Assembly: GCA_903873355.1 (NCBI GenBank)
Contig: CAIQOG010000616.1
Location: 1 to 17,126, forward strand
Reading direction: 5' to 3'
DNA: 17,126 nt
From: an uncultured Bacteroidales bacterium
Lineage (GTDB): Bacteria > Bacteroidota > Bacteroidia > Bacteroidales > Paludibacteraceae
Shown piece by piece: positions 1-7,103 of the stretch (position 1 is the stretch's first letter; the number at the start of each line of letters is the position of its first letter). The position numbers and the translations under genes were made by a program. The notes under the pieces are model-generated. The model did no database searches. It saw only the letters and a program-made list of their open reading frames with translations, and was not told the origin of the DNA.

Positions 1-490
1 ATGCTATTGACACATTTGTAAAATTTGTAGTAGCTGTTCCTGTTGTATTAACTGCTGTTGGTCCTTTAGCAAAGGTCCAACTGCTTGAAACTTCAGTTGG
101 GTCATCTGCTAAATCTACCCAGACTGTATAATTGCCGTCAGGAACTACGACTCTGGAAACATTTGTAGCATTCCATGTTCTTGTTAACGCACCATAAGTG
201 CTTGTTGTTGCACCTGTTGTAGCATCAACAACATTTGGTGTGCTTCCTGCAGCAGCAAGAAATTTTGCTAAATGGCTTTTATCACCTCCGGTGTACGCCA
301 AAAGTGTTTTTACAAATGTAGCTGCACTGTTAGTAGTACTGTTTGTAATCCAAATTGCTTGAATATGTGCACCCGATATAGTGCCACCAGCAACAGTCGT
401 TACTTTAAAAGTAAGTGTTCCAGCCGTGTTCTGTGCAAATATAGCTGCACTAAAACATAAAGCGAAAAGAGGTAAAAATAATTTTTTCAT
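1..490 (-). CDS. Secreted DUF2271-family protein, N-terminal 163 residues (3' end outside window)
   Basis: The reading frame opens at 490 and runs without a stop off the left edge, so only the N-terminal part is visible. It starts MKKLFLPLFALCFSAAIFAQ, a clear Sec signal peptide probably cleaved near residue 19-20. The mature part shows the hallmarks I associate with DUF2271: a QAIWITN stretch, FVKTLL, then VVDATTGAT (about residues 85-95), a TWNATNVS stretch and VVPDGNYTVWVDLADD, followed by WTFAKGP. Such proteins are small exported proteins, in Bacteroidota often with a C-terminal type IX sorting tail; that tail would lie outside this window. The biochemical role is not established; some members neighbour flavin-transfer or redox genes. 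It is transcribed away from lptB and has its own good promoter. The family call rests on remembered motif order, not on a search. Confidence 0.72.
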   Translation of the reverse strand, partial: MKKLFLPLFALCFSAAIFAQNTAGTLTFKVTTVAGGTISGAHIQAIWITNSTTNSAATFVKTLLAYTGGDKSHLAKFLAAAGSTPNVVDATTGATTSTYGALTRTWNATNVSRVVVPDGNYTVWVDLADDPTEVSSSWTFAKGPTAVNTTGTATTNFTNVSIA

Positions 491-535
491 TTGTTTGATT
501 TTTAATTTATTAATATTCGTTGTTTGTAATTGTTT

Positions 536-565
536 CAAATGTATAAATCTGCAAACTTGCACAAA
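536..565 (-). promoter_or_regulatory. Bacteroidota-type promoter of the DUF2271 gene
   Basis: Reading the minus strand, TTTG (562-565) is followed after 18 nt by TACATTTG (536-543), matching the -33 TTTG / -7 TAnnTTTG consensus. The -7 box lies 45 nt from the start codon at 490. The -33 box falls inside the left arm of an inverted repeat. Confidence 0.65.
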
Positions 566-583
566 AATAATTTATTTGTGCAA
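557..583. promoter_or_regulatory. Inverted repeat over the -33 box, candidate operator
   Basis: A perfect 9-bp inverted repeat, TTGCACAAA (557-565) and TTTGTGCAA (575-583), with a 9-nt AT-only spacer. Its proximal arm covers the -33 box of the DUF2271 promoter, the position expected for a site whose occupancy blocks or helps RNA polymerase. No T-run follows on either strand, so a terminator is unlikely. The binding protein is unknown. Confidence 0.4.
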
Positions 584-919
584 AACAAAAAAGTTAATTT
601 CAAATATGAGTTAATTTATTAATAATTTATATATCTATCTATCTGATTATCTGAGTATTTACACGTTAATTACGCAAATAATACATAAACATTCTAAATA
701 GATTCACAATATTACAAATTAACTATGACAAAAGTAAAACAAAAGAGTATAACTAAACATCAATTTTGTACGAAAAACAAGGGAAATTTATCAGAATCAT
801 TCAAATAACTTTATGTAACATCAAAAACAGATTCAGTTCATATAGAAATACTACATTTAGCTTTCATTTTTCGAATTATTTACTGAAAACCAATAAAACA
901 GTTTTTGAGAGATATATTT
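584..919. other. AT-rich intergenic stretch without a supported gene
   Basis: This is the bulk of the divergent region between the DUF2271 gene and lptB. I see a short ATCT tetranucleotide run at about 631-650 and otherwise AT-rich sequence with short frames. Nothing in it resembles a conserved protein or a stable RNA. Confidence 0.5.
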
Positions 920-950
920 TTTGTCAATTGTTTAATATATCGTACTTTTG
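920..950 (+). promoter_or_regulatory. Bacteroidota-type promoter of lptB
   Basis: TTTG at 920-923, a 19-nt spacer and TACTTTTG at 943-950 form an exact -33/-7 match. Transcription would begin near 956-958, which rules out the far upstream frame start at 905 and leaves ATG 968 or 983 for lptB. Confidence 0.75.
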
Positions 951-982
951 TGTTCTATTCAAAACTTATGACAAACGACAAT

Positions 983-1720
983 ATGGTGCTTCGCACCGAC
1001 CATCTATTTAAGAAATACGGTAAAAGAACAGTAGTAAACGACGTTTCAATAAATGTGAAACAAGGAGAGATTGTAGGCTTACTGGGTCCTAACGGTGCAG
1101 GAAAAACAACAACATTTTATATGACTACAGGTTTGGTTGTTCCCAATTCAGGAAAAATTTTTCTGAACGATACAGATATAACCAAATATCCTGTATACAA
1201 GCGTGCTCAAAGTGGAATTGGTTATCTTGCTCAGGAAGCATCGGTTTTCCGCAAAATGACTGTGGAAGACAATATTAAATCGGTACTCGAAATGACAAAA
1301 TTCAGTAAAGCCGAGCAAAAAGAGAAACTGGAAATTCTGATTGCAGAATTTAATCTGGAACATGTCCGGAAAAACATTGGCGACCGACTTTCGGGTGGCG
1401 AACGTCGTAGAACTGAGATTGCACGTTGTCTGGCTATTGAACCACGCTTCATAATGCTCGACGAGCCTTTTGCAGGCGTTGATCCAATCGCCGTTCAGGA
1501 CATTCAGGATATTGTATGGAAACTGAAAGATAAGAATATAGGCATTCTGATAACCGACCATAATGTAGACGAAACCCTCACCATTACCGACCGAGCCTAT
1601 TTGCTTTTCGAAGGTAGAATATTATTTCAGGGAACTTCTAAAGAATTAGCCGATAATCCGGTAGTACGCGAAAAATACCTCGGTCGCGACTTTGAACTCA
1701 AGAAAAAAACACGCATTTAA
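983..1720 (+). CDS. lptB: Lipopolysaccharide export ABC transporter ATP-binding protein LptB
   Basis: This 245-residue protein is a complete ABC ATPase. It has Walker A GPNGAGKT (residues 35-42), the Q-loop in YLAQE (Q84), signature LSGGE (136-140), Walker B FIMLDEP with catalytic Glu161, and the switch His193 in TDHNV. The signature context [22 protein letters not shown] and the C-terminal [10 protein letters not shown] are typical of LptB, the cytoplasmic motor that with LptF and LptG extracts lipopolysaccharide from the inner membrane. I chose ATG 983 because family members in this phylum begin MVLRT or MILRT. ATG 968, five codons upstream, is also possible. A longer frame from 905 would begin upstream of the -7 box and is rejected. 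The gene appears monocistronic; a repeat field follows it. Confidence 0.93.
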   Translation: MVLRTDHLFKKYGKRTVVNDVSINVKQGEIVGLLGPNGAGKTTTFYMTTGLVVPNSGKIFLNDTDITKYPVYKRAQSGIGYLAQEASVFRKMTVEDNIKSVLEMTKFSKAEQKEKLEILIAEFNLEHVRKNIGDRLSGGERRRTEIARCLAIEPRFIMLDEPFAGVDPIAVQDIQDIVWKLKDKNIGILITDHNVDETLTITDRAYLLFEGRILFQGTSKELADNPVVREKYLGRDFELKKKTRI

Positions 1721-1733
1721 TATTACAAATTAC

Positions 1734-1811
1734 ACGAATTAAGACGAATTATACGAATTAAATACCACGAATTATACGAACCAAAGGTCAGCGAAGCTAA
1801 TTACACGAATT
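1734..1811. repeat. ACGAATT heptamer repeat field
   Basis: Between lptB and the acetyltransferase gene, ACGAATT occurs at 1734, 1744, 1753, 1767 and 1805, with a partial ACGAA at 1776. Several copies carry a flanking TTA or TAT, giving a degenerate array with 9-14 nt period in its first half. All copies have the same orientation. The spacer at 1781-1800 is not part of the motif. Confidence 0.7.
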
Positions 1812-1813
1812 GA

Positions 1814-2380
1814 ATGAAACCAATCGAATTAATTGTTGATGAAAATACACGAATGAAAGAAATTGGGTTTGAGCATTTAAGACCCATTTTCAATACAATT
1901 GACAGTGAACGTAATTATTTGGGAGAATGGCTTCCATTTGTTGAACTGACAAAAGATATTTCATTTACAAATCAATTCATCGAGATTTACCTGAATTCAG
2001 ATAAAGTGAATTTGACCTTTGCAATTACTTTTCAGAAACAATTTGCTGGAATCATTGGGCTTAAAGATACTGATACCGACAATAAAAAGACTGAAATTGG
2101 TTATTGGATATCCAAAAGATTTCAGGGTAAAGGTATCATGACTCGTTCCTGTAAAACACTGATTGATTATATTTTTAGCACAAAGGACATCAACCGGATT
2201 CAAATACAAGCAGCAACTGAAAATCTGAAAAGCCGTGCCATACCAGAACGACTTGGTTTTTCTTTCGAAGGAATTGAACGCGACGGTGAACTTCATAACT
2301 ATGGATTTGTTGATTTAGCAATATACAGTATGCTCAAAAAAGATTTCCAAAACCAGTTTCCTAATCAACCCGTCAACTAA
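1814..2380 (+). CDS. GNAT-family N-acetyltransferase, RimJ/RimL-like
   Basis: This 188-residue protein has the layout of the RimJ/RimL branch of GNAT enzymes, which transfer an acetyl group from acetyl-CoA to an N-terminal amine or a small acceptor. Visible elements are EIGYWISKRFQGKGIMTRS (motif A; the pyrophosphate-binding R/Q-x-x-G-x-G/A loop is RFQGKG), then NRIQIQAATENLKSRAIPERLGFSFEG (motif B, with the conserved Asn-Ser pair and LGF). The C-terminal end reads IERDGEL...YGFVDLAIYSMLKKDF. The acceptor cannot be told from sequence; ribosomal protein or antibiotic acetylation would both be guesses. The start ATG 1814 directly follows the last ACGAATT repeat. Its stop at 2378-2380 almost touches the RNase Z frame, so the two are probably co-transcribed and translationally coupled. 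Confidence 0.85.
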   Translation: MKPIELIVDENTRMKEIGFEHLRPIFNTIDSERNYLGEWLPFVELTKDISFTNQFIEIYLNSDKVNLTFAITFQKQFAGIIGLKDTDTDNKKTEIGYWISKRFQGKGIMTRSCKTLIDYIFSTKDINRIQIQAATENLKSRAIPERLGFSFEGIERDGELHNYGFVDLAIYSMLKKDFQNQFPNQPVN

Positions 2381-2391
2381 TAAACCAAAAT

Positions 2392-3303
2392 CTGAAAGCA
2401 ACTCTCACCATATTAGGCTGTGGATCAGCACTTCCAACGAAGAAAAACTTCCCGAGTTCACAGATTTTAGAAATCCGCGACAAACAGTATATGATTGATT
2501 GCGGCGAAGGAACTCAAATAAGAATGAGGCAACATGGTATACGTACGAACAGATTAAACCACATTTTTATTTCACATCTCCATGGTGATCACTGTTTCGG
2601 GCTAATTGGCATGATTTCTTCGCTCGGAATGCTTCACAGAACTGCTGATCTTCATATTCATGCCCAGCCTGATTTGGAAAAAATTTTAAAACCACAACTG
2701 ATGTATTTTTGTCAGGAATTGTCATTCGATATTATTTTCCATGACATTAATCCCCGAAAACATGAATTAATTTATGAAGATCGTTCAATTATGGTTTACA
2801 CTATTCCATTAAAGCACAGAGTTCCATGTTGTGGATTTTTGTTTGAAGAAAAACAACGCGACAAACATATTATTCGTCAAATGATTGATTACTATCAAAT
2901 CCCAACCTGGCGAATACTGAAGATTAAACAAGGTGAAGATTTCATTACTGAAGAAGGTGAAATTATACCAAACGACCAATTAACTATTCCGGCCGAAGCA
3001 CCCATACGATTTGCATACTGCTCTGACACAGCCTATTCCGAAAAAATAATTCCAATTATTGAAGGTGTTGATTGCCTGTTTCACGAAGCAACATTTTTGG
3101 AGGAAGAAATGAATCGTTCAAACCAGACTGAACATTCTACTGCCCGTCAGGCTGGCGAAATTGCTCTAAAAGCAAAAGTAAAAAAACTGATTATTGGGCA
3201 TTTTTCAGCGCGTTACAATAATCAAAAAGAATTATTGGATGAAGCTAAAGCTGTTTTTGAAAATACAGTTTTAGGTGAAGACCTGACTGTTTACGAAATC
3301 TGA
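2392..3303 (+). CDS. rnz: Ribonuclease Z (tRNA 3' processing endonuclease), start codon uncertain
   Basis: RNase Z is a zinc-dependent metallo-beta-lactamase-fold nuclease that cuts the 3' trailer from tRNA precursors. Numbering from the proposed CTG start, I see TILGCGSALPT (about 6-16), MIDCGEGTQ (34-42), zinc motif HLHGDH (H62, H64, D66, H67), CCGFLFEE, AYCSDT (metal-bridging Asp), LFHEATF and the C-terminal IGHFSARY. The first ATG in frame is 2491, but starting there would drop the conserved TILGCGSALPT strand. The frame is open upstream to a TAA at 2362, and that stretch holds no ATG, GTG or TTG. CTG 2392 gives 303 residues, close to the usual length of about 300; ATA 2380 is an alternative. 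The upstream acetyltransferase stop is at 2378-2380, which favours coupled initiation. Confidence 0.88.
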   Translation: MKATLTILGCGSALPTKKNFPSSQILEIRDKQYMIDCGEGTQIRMRQHGIRTNRLNHIFISHLHGDHCFGLIGMISSLGMLHRTADLHIHAQPDLEKILKPQLMYFCQELSFDIIFHDINPRKHELIYEDRSIMVYTIPLKHRVPCCGFLFEEKQRDKHIIRQMIDYYQIPTWRILKIKQGEDFITEEGEIIPNDQLTIPAEAPIRFAYCSDTAYSEKIIPIIEGVDCLFHEATFLEEEMNRSNQTEHSTARQAGEIALKAKVKKLIIGHFSARYNNQKELLDEAKAVFENTVLGEDLTVYEI

Positions 3304-3311
3304 GCCTGAGG

Positions 3312-3566
3312 TTATTTTTTGAAAAAACTTCTGATGGAATTAACGATTTTCATTCCTATCACAACTCCATCGGCCAAAGTCAGGCTTCGCTGAATGGTTC
3401 CCATCACATAACCTGCAACAGATTCCCATGAAAACATTTTTTTTCCCGAAATAAGGATTTGCTCTTTCTGAGTGCTGATTTGCATTATAAGCTCTGCTTT
3501 GTAAGCCACCAAATCATCAAAGTCTGTTCTTTTTTTCTTTGGAACTGAAGTTGGTACTATTTCCAT
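3312..3566 (-). CDS. Small hypothetical protein of the YtxH/holin-X cluster
   Basis: I do not recognise this 84-residue protein. The first half is charged (KKKRTDFDDLVAYKAEL, then ISTQKEQILISGKK) and looks helical. The second half, SVAGYVMGTIQRSLTLADGVVIGMKIVNSIRSFFKK, is amphipathic to weakly hydrophobic and could lie on or in the membrane. It begins 10 nt after the holin-X-like gene ends, in the same direction, as in YqjD-YqjE-YqjK type clusters where a third small gene follows. Its stop lies 8 nt from the convergent RNase Z stop. A role in the same envelope-associated complex is inferred from position only. Confidence 0.65.
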   Translation of the reverse strand: MEIVPTSVPKKKRTDFDDLVAYKAELIMQISTQKEQILISGKKMFSWESVAGYVMGTIQRSLTLADGVVIGMKIVNSIRSFFKK

Positions 3567-3576
3567 AATATTTAAT

Positions 3577-3930
3577 TTATTTAGTTAGAAATAATCGGGA
3601 CAAAAATCGAACCAACGGATTGATTACAAGCTTTTTGCGGAACATAAAGAACAAAACAGTAAGTAGTAAGTAAAAAGCAGAAATAATAGAAAAACTTCCA
3701 GCCAGACTTCCTACAAATGGCTCGATCAGATATGCAATTGAAAAGAACAGATAGAAAAAAGCTCCCATTATCAGTATGATTATTAGAAAGATAATAAGCA
3801 AAGCAGATATCAAAACGGTCAGTTTTTCTACAAACTCAACTTTCACATATTCAGTCTGAAGCTGAATGTACTTTTTCACGTCGTCATACAACTGTTGAAA
3901 ATTTTCAACCGGATCTTGGGTGTTTATCAT
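3577..3930 (-). CDS. Holin-X-like (DUF1469/YqjE-type) small membrane protein
   Basis: This 117-residue protein has a charged N-terminal helix (VENFQQLYDDVKKYIQLQTEYVKVEFVEK) followed by two long membrane helices at about residues 37-66 and 77-98, and a short basic tail. That architecture and size match the phage-holin family protein / Hol_X group, which despite the name is mostly found as chromosomal stress or envelope genes rather than lysis genes. No endolysin or phage gene is nearby, so a lytic role is unlikely. It lies between a YtxH gene (15-nt gap) and another small gene (10-nt gap), forming a compact operon downstream of era. Confidence 0.75.
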   Translation of the reverse strand: MINTQDPVENFQQLYDDVKKYIQLQTEYVKVEFVEKLTVLISALLIIFLIIILIMGAFFYLFFSIAYLIEPFVGSLAGSFSIISAFYLLLTVLFFMFRKKLVINPLVRFLSRLFLTK

Positions 3931-3945
3931 AGTTCAATATTTTAA

Positions 3946-4155
3946 TTATTTTACTTCTGAAGCATTTTCTTTACTATCTTCCGATGACAGTTCGGAATTT
4001 TCAGATGTTGGAAATTTAATTCCGTTTTTCTCAAGTTCAGCAAGCAATTTCTTACGTGTTTCTTCACCACTTTCAGGAGCAAATAGAACTCCCAAAGCAG
4101 CACCTATCAATGCACCACCCAAAAAAGCGGCTATTATTCCGGCTGAGTTTTTCAT
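3946..4155 (-). CDS. YtxH domain-containing small membrane protein
   Basis: This 69-residue protein has a single glycine/alanine-rich membrane segment, IIAAFLGGALIGAALGVLFAP (about 7-27), immediately followed by ESGEETRKKLLAELEKNGI and an acidic, serine-rich tail. The GALIGAALGVLFAPESGEETR stretch is the YtxH signature. YtxH proteins are often stress-induced; their molecular role is unclear. Era ends 22 nt upstream and no promoter fits in that gap, so transcription probably continues from era or starts inside it. Confidence 0.82.
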   Translation of the reverse strand: MKNSAGIIAAFLGGALIGAALGVLFAPESGEETRKKLLAELEKNGIKFPTSENSELSSEDSKENASEVK

Positions 4156-4177
4156 ATTTAAATACCATTAATGGTTA

Positions 4178-5059
4178 TTATTCAAGATTATATCCGAAAC
4201 CTTTGAGTTTAATGTCTTTATTACGCCAGTCTTTCTCAACTTTTACGTATAATTCAAGAAAAACTTTCTTTTCAAAAAAAACTTCCATATCTTTACGTGC
4301 CTCTGTTCCAACTTTTTTGAGTGATTTTCCGCCATGTCCAATCAGAATCCCTTTTTGAGAGTCTCGTTCAGCATAAATTACCGCATTAATTCGAATCAGA
4401 CGATCATCCTCCTGAAATTGTTCAACTTCTACTTCGACTGAATATGGAATTTCCTTTTCGTAATTCATCAGGATTTTCTCCCTTATTATTTCAGTAACAA
4501 AGAAACGTGCAGGTTTATCAGTCAACTGGTCTTTTTCAAAAAATGCAGGTGATTCGGGCAACAATTCCTTGATACGTTTAAACAAAACATCAACATTAAA
4601 CTTTTCGAGAGCTGAAATTGGAAAAATTTCGGCCTGTGGTAATACAACTTTCCACTTATCAACCAAAGCAAGTAGCTTTTCTTCATCAATCAAATCTATT
4701 TTGTTGATTACTAACATAATTGGCGCAGGATTCATTTTTACTTTCTCAACAAAATCTTCATTTTTTTCGTACGAATCAAACACATCGGTAACGTAAAGCA
4801 ACACGTCAGCATCAGTCAACGCAGAGCGGGAAAAATTCAGCATCGATTCCTGTAAGCGATAATTTGGCTTCAAAACTCCGGGAGTGTCAGAATATACAAT
4901 CTGAAAATCTTCACCATTTACGATACCAAGAATACGATGTCGAGTTGTTTGAGCTTTGGATGTGATAATCGAAATCCTCTCTCCAACCAACGCGTTCATC
5001 AACGTTGATTTCCCAACATTTGGATTGCCTACTATATTTACGAAACCTGATTTGTGCAT
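4178..5059 (-). CDS. era: GTPase Era
   Basis: Era binds the 3' end of 16S rRNA and acts as a checkpoint in 30S subunit assembly. All motifs of this 293-residue protein are present: G1 GNPNVGKST (11-19), G2 in KAQTTRHR (35-42), G3 DTPG (58-61), G4 NKID (119-122), G5 SAL (149-151), and a C-terminal KH domain with GHGGKSLKKVG (241-251). Length is normal. In many Bacteroidales era sits next to the DUF177-rpmF-fabH genes; here it is about 1.5 kb away, on the opposite strand, with a histidine kinase between. The start ATG 5059 is supported by the N-terminal KSGFVNIVGNPN and a promoter about 35 nt upstream. Confidence 0.96.
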   Translation of the reverse strand: MHKSGFVNIVGNPNVGKSTLMNALVGERISIITSKAQTTRHRILGIVNGEDFQIVYSDTPGVLKPNYRLQESMLNFSRSALTDADVLLYVTDVFDSYEKNEDFVEKVKMNPAPIMLVINKIDLIDEEKLLALVDKWKVVLPQAEIFPISALEKFNVDVLFKRIKELLPESPAFFEKDQLTDKPARFFVTEIIREKILMNYEKEIPYSVEVEVEQFQEDDRLIRINAVIYAERDSQKGILIGHGGKSLKKVGTEARKDMEVFFEKKVFLELYVKVEKDWRNKDIKLKGFGYNLE

Positions 5060-5093
5060 TTTTTTCTTGCTAATTTGTTAACTTTACAATGTA

Positions 5094-5124
5094 CAAAGAT
5101 ACAACATTTTATGCATACGATAAA
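5094..5124 (-). promoter_or_regulatory. Probable era promoter
   Basis: On the minus strand TATCTTTG (5094-5101) matches TAnnTTTG and sits 34 nt before the era start. Nineteen nt further upstream is TTTA (5121-5124), a near match to the -33 TTTG. Confidence 0.55.
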
Positions 5125-5151
5125 CCAAAACAACATATCATACTTTTTTGC

Positions 5152-5159
5152 TATATTTG
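5152..5159 (+). promoter_or_regulatory. Probable -7 box of the histidine kinase gene
   Basis: TATATTTG fits TAnnTTTG and lies 43 nt before ATG 5203. No TTTG is present at the expected -33 position, so the promoter may be weak or need an activator. Confidence 0.45.
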
Positions 5160-5202
5160 ACGTTTATTTTTCCAAAAGATTAAAATTCTCCTTTTTATTT
5201 AC

Positions 5203-6378
5203 ATGGGACTGAATATCAATAAATTATATGAGATAACACGTCAGCTAAAACTTGCATTTCTGGTTATAGCAGCCGCAATTATACTCGCATCTACTTACTT
5301 TACCAATCGTTTGGCAAATTCGCTGGCAGAGGAAGAACGCAAAAAGGTGGAAATATGGGCCGAAGCTATTCATCAATCTATCTCCGAAACTGAAAACACT
5401 AACATAGAAATGGTTATGAAAATTGTAGAAAGCAATACTACCATTCCTATCATCATGACCGATGCAAACAACAAAATGATTTCTTCACTTAACATTAAAG
5501 AACCTAAGGATCATATTTCTGAATTTTATGAAAATGAAATTATACGTTTAAAGACCAAAAGAGCACCGATAGTAGTAAAATTAGATAAAACTGTTCAGTA
5601 TATTTATTACGATGATTCATTGTTTCTCAAGCAGTTGGTTTATTTCCCATATGTTCAATTCGGAGTAATTATAGTTTTTCTTTTTGTCGCATTTTTTGCA
5701 TTTTCAAGCACCAAAAAGGCCGAGCAAAATCAGGTTTGGGTTGGCTTATCCAAAGAAACTGCTCATCAGCTTGGTACACCTATTTCTTCATTGCTTGCAT
5801 GGGTTGACCTGTTAAAAATGAGACATAGCGAAGAAAAGCTGATTGGCGAAATGGAGAAAGATGTGAATCGTCTTCGAATTATTGCCGAAAGGTTTTCTAA
5901 AATTGGTTCAAAACCTGATTTATTAATAGTCAGTCTGAATGAAACACTGTATAATGCTGTGCAATACATGTCGAACCGCACGTCGCAACAAGTTGCAATT
6001 CAATGTTATTTTCCTTCAGAAGAACATGTATTCATACATTTGAATGTACCCCTTTTCGAATGGGTTATCGAGAATTTATGCAAAAATGCCATCGATGCTA
6101 TGGATGGAAGCGGAAGTATTGATATAACGGTTCAAAAAAAGAACGATGAGGTTTATATCGATGTAAAAGATACCGGAAAAGGCATCGATAAACGTAAATT
6201 TAAAATGGTTTTCACTCCTGGTTTTACTACAAAAAAACGTGGTTGGGGACTGGGTTTATCACTTGCTAAACGGATCATTGAAGAATATCACGGAGGAAAG
6301 ATCTTTGTAAAGCAATCAGAAATCAATGTAGGAACGGTTTTCCGGATTGTTTTAAAAACAAATCCAACAAACTTATGA
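5203..6378 (+). CDS. Membrane-bound sensor histidine kinase
   Basis: This 391-residue protein has a membrane helix at about 16-34, an extracytoplasmic sensor region of roughly 110 residues, a second helix at about 147-168, then a kinase core. The H-box is KETAHQLGTPISSL, with phospho-acceptor His188. The ATPase domain has the N-box ENLCKNAIDAM (290-300), the G1 box DTGKGID (Asp323), the F-box region FTPGFTTKK and the G2 box GWGLGLSLAKRI (347-358). All catalytic positions look intact, so it should be active. There is no HAMP or PAS domain that I can see and no response regulator beside it, so it is an orphan in this window. Size and layout would be compatible with PorY, the kinase that controls type IX secretion in Porphyromonas, but other Bacteroidota kinases look similar and I would not assign that name. 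Confidence 0.9.
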   Translation: MGLNINKLYEITRQLKLAFLVIAAAIILASTYFTNRLANSLAEEERKKVEIWAEAIHQSISETENTNIEMVMKIVESNTTIPIIMTDANNKMISSLNIKEPKDHISEFYENEIIRLKTKRAPIVVKLDKTVQYIYYDDSLFLKQLVYFPYVQFGVIIVFLFVAFFAFSSTKKAEQNQVWVGLSKETAHQLGTPISSLLAWVDLLKMRHSEEKLIGEMEKDVNRLRIIAERFSKIGSKPDLLIVSLNETLYNAVQYMSNRTSQQVAIQCYFPSEEHVFIHLNVPLFEWVIENLCKNAIDAMDGSGSIDITVQKKNDEVYIDVKDTGKGIDKRKFKMVFTPGFTTKKRGWGLGLSLAKRIIEEYHGGKIFVKQSEINVGTVFRIVLKTNPTNL

Positions 6379-6418
6379 TTTGTGTTTTTTCATATCAATA
6401 AACTTAATATCAACAATA

Positions 6419-6462
6419 TAGTTTCTAAAAAACAATTATTTTGATAAAATCAAAAGAAACTA
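6419..6462. promoter_or_regulatory. Nested inverted repeats upstream of the DUF177-rpmF-fabH promoter
   Basis: Outer arms TAGTTTCT (6419-6426) and AGAAACTA (6455-6462) are perfect complements. Inside lies a second palindrome, TTTTGAT-AAA-ATCAAAA (6439-6455). The block ends 1 nt before the -33 box of the next promoter. With no T-run after the outer arm, it reads as an operator-like element rather than a terminator of the kinase gene, though a role in ending that transcript cannot be excluded. Confidence 0.4.
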
Positions 6463-6463
6463 T

Positions 6464-6493
6464 TTTGTAATAGAACATATTTTCGTACCTTTG
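6464..6493 (+). promoter_or_regulatory. Promoter of the DUF177-rpmF cluster
   Basis: TTTG (6464-6467), 18 nt, TACCTTTG (6486-6493) gives a full -33/-7 match. Transcription would start near 6500, about 18 nt before ATG 6518. This excludes the TTG at 6491 as start, because it lies inside the -7 box. Confidence 0.75.
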
Positions 6494-6517
6494 CACGATT
6501 TTAATTTCAGAGTAAAA

Positions 6518-7090
6518 ATGTCGAAATTTGAACAATACAATATCATTCTAAAGGACTTGAACGAAGGTTCAAAAATGTTTGAATACGAATTAGACGATGT
6601 GTATTTTAAAAAAATTGACAGTCCGGAAATACAACACGGGAATGTTCATGCCACTGTACAGGTTCAGCCAAGGCAAGGGCTTTTTGAACTGAGTTTCATT
6701 ATCGAGGGCTCTGTAATAATACCATGTGACCGATGTCTGGACGACATGATTCAACCGATTCAGTACAAAGAAAAACTGAAAGTTAAATTGGGGGATAAAT
6801 TCTCTGAGGAAGATGAAATTGTAATTGTTCCGGAATCCGAAGGCTCGATTAATATCGCATGGTTTTTGTACGAATTTATTTTATTGAATATCCCAATTAA
6901 ACACGTTCACGTTCCGGGAGAATGCAATAAAAATATGGTATCAAAACTCCGCAAACACATTACTCGTCAGAAAGATGACGATGAAGATTCAGGAGTATTG
7001 CTTGAAGACGATGATGATGATTTCACAACTGACGAAATACAAACTGACCCGAGATGGGACGGTTTACAAAATATTACAGAAAACAATTAA
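6518..7090 (+). CDS. DUF177 (YceD-like) protein, linked to large-subunit/23S rRNA maturation
   Basis: This 190-residue protein begins MSKFEQYNIILKDL and carries the DUF177 cysteine signature: IIPCDRCLDDM (Cys70, Cys73) followed much later by PGECNKNM (Cys136). The C-terminal third is very acidic (DDDEDSGVLLEDDDDDFTTDE) and ends DPRWDGLQNI, the tail I expect of Bacteroidota members. YceD/DUF177 proteins are needed for normal 23S rRNA levels in some bacteria and plants, and are almost always encoded just before rpmF, as here (13-nt gap). The conserved cysteines suggest metal binding, which is inference. The start is fixed by the promoter overlapping the only upstream alternative. Confidence 0.92.
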   Translation: MSKFEQYNIILKDLNEGSKMFEYELDDVYFKKIDSPEIQHGNVHATVQVQPRQGLFELSFIIEGSVIIPCDRCLDDMIQPIQYKEKLKVKLGDKFSEEDEIVIVPESEGSINIAWFLYEFILLNIPIKHVHVPGECNKNMVSKLRKHITRQKDDDEDSGVLLEDDDDDFTTDEIQTDPRWDGLQNITENN

Positions 7091-7103
7091 ATAAACAACT
7101 AAG

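Noticed and set aside
630..656. ATCT tetranucleotide run as a phase-variable repeat
   Set aside because: Only about three clean units, not inside a gene or between promoter boxes, so no switching effect is supported.
905..967. N-terminal extension of lptB from the upstream ATG at 905
   Set aside because: The -33 and -7 boxes (920-950) lie inside this extension, and LptB proteins begin near MVLRT. The extra residues look like translated intergenic DNA.
766..1011. Small plus-strand frame before lptB
   Set aside because: It overlaps the lptB promoter and start, and its composition (N, F, Y, I, K) is that of AT-rich noncoding DNA.
3577..3930. Prophage lysis gene (holin)
   Set aside because: The family name suggests a holin, but there is no lysin, tail or integrase gene, and the YtxH neighbour points to a chromosomal envelope cluster.
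6491..6517. Longer DUF177 protein starting at TTG 6491
   Set aside because: The TTG is part of the -7 box TACCTTTG, so it would not be transcribed; ATG 6518 follows a suitable leader.
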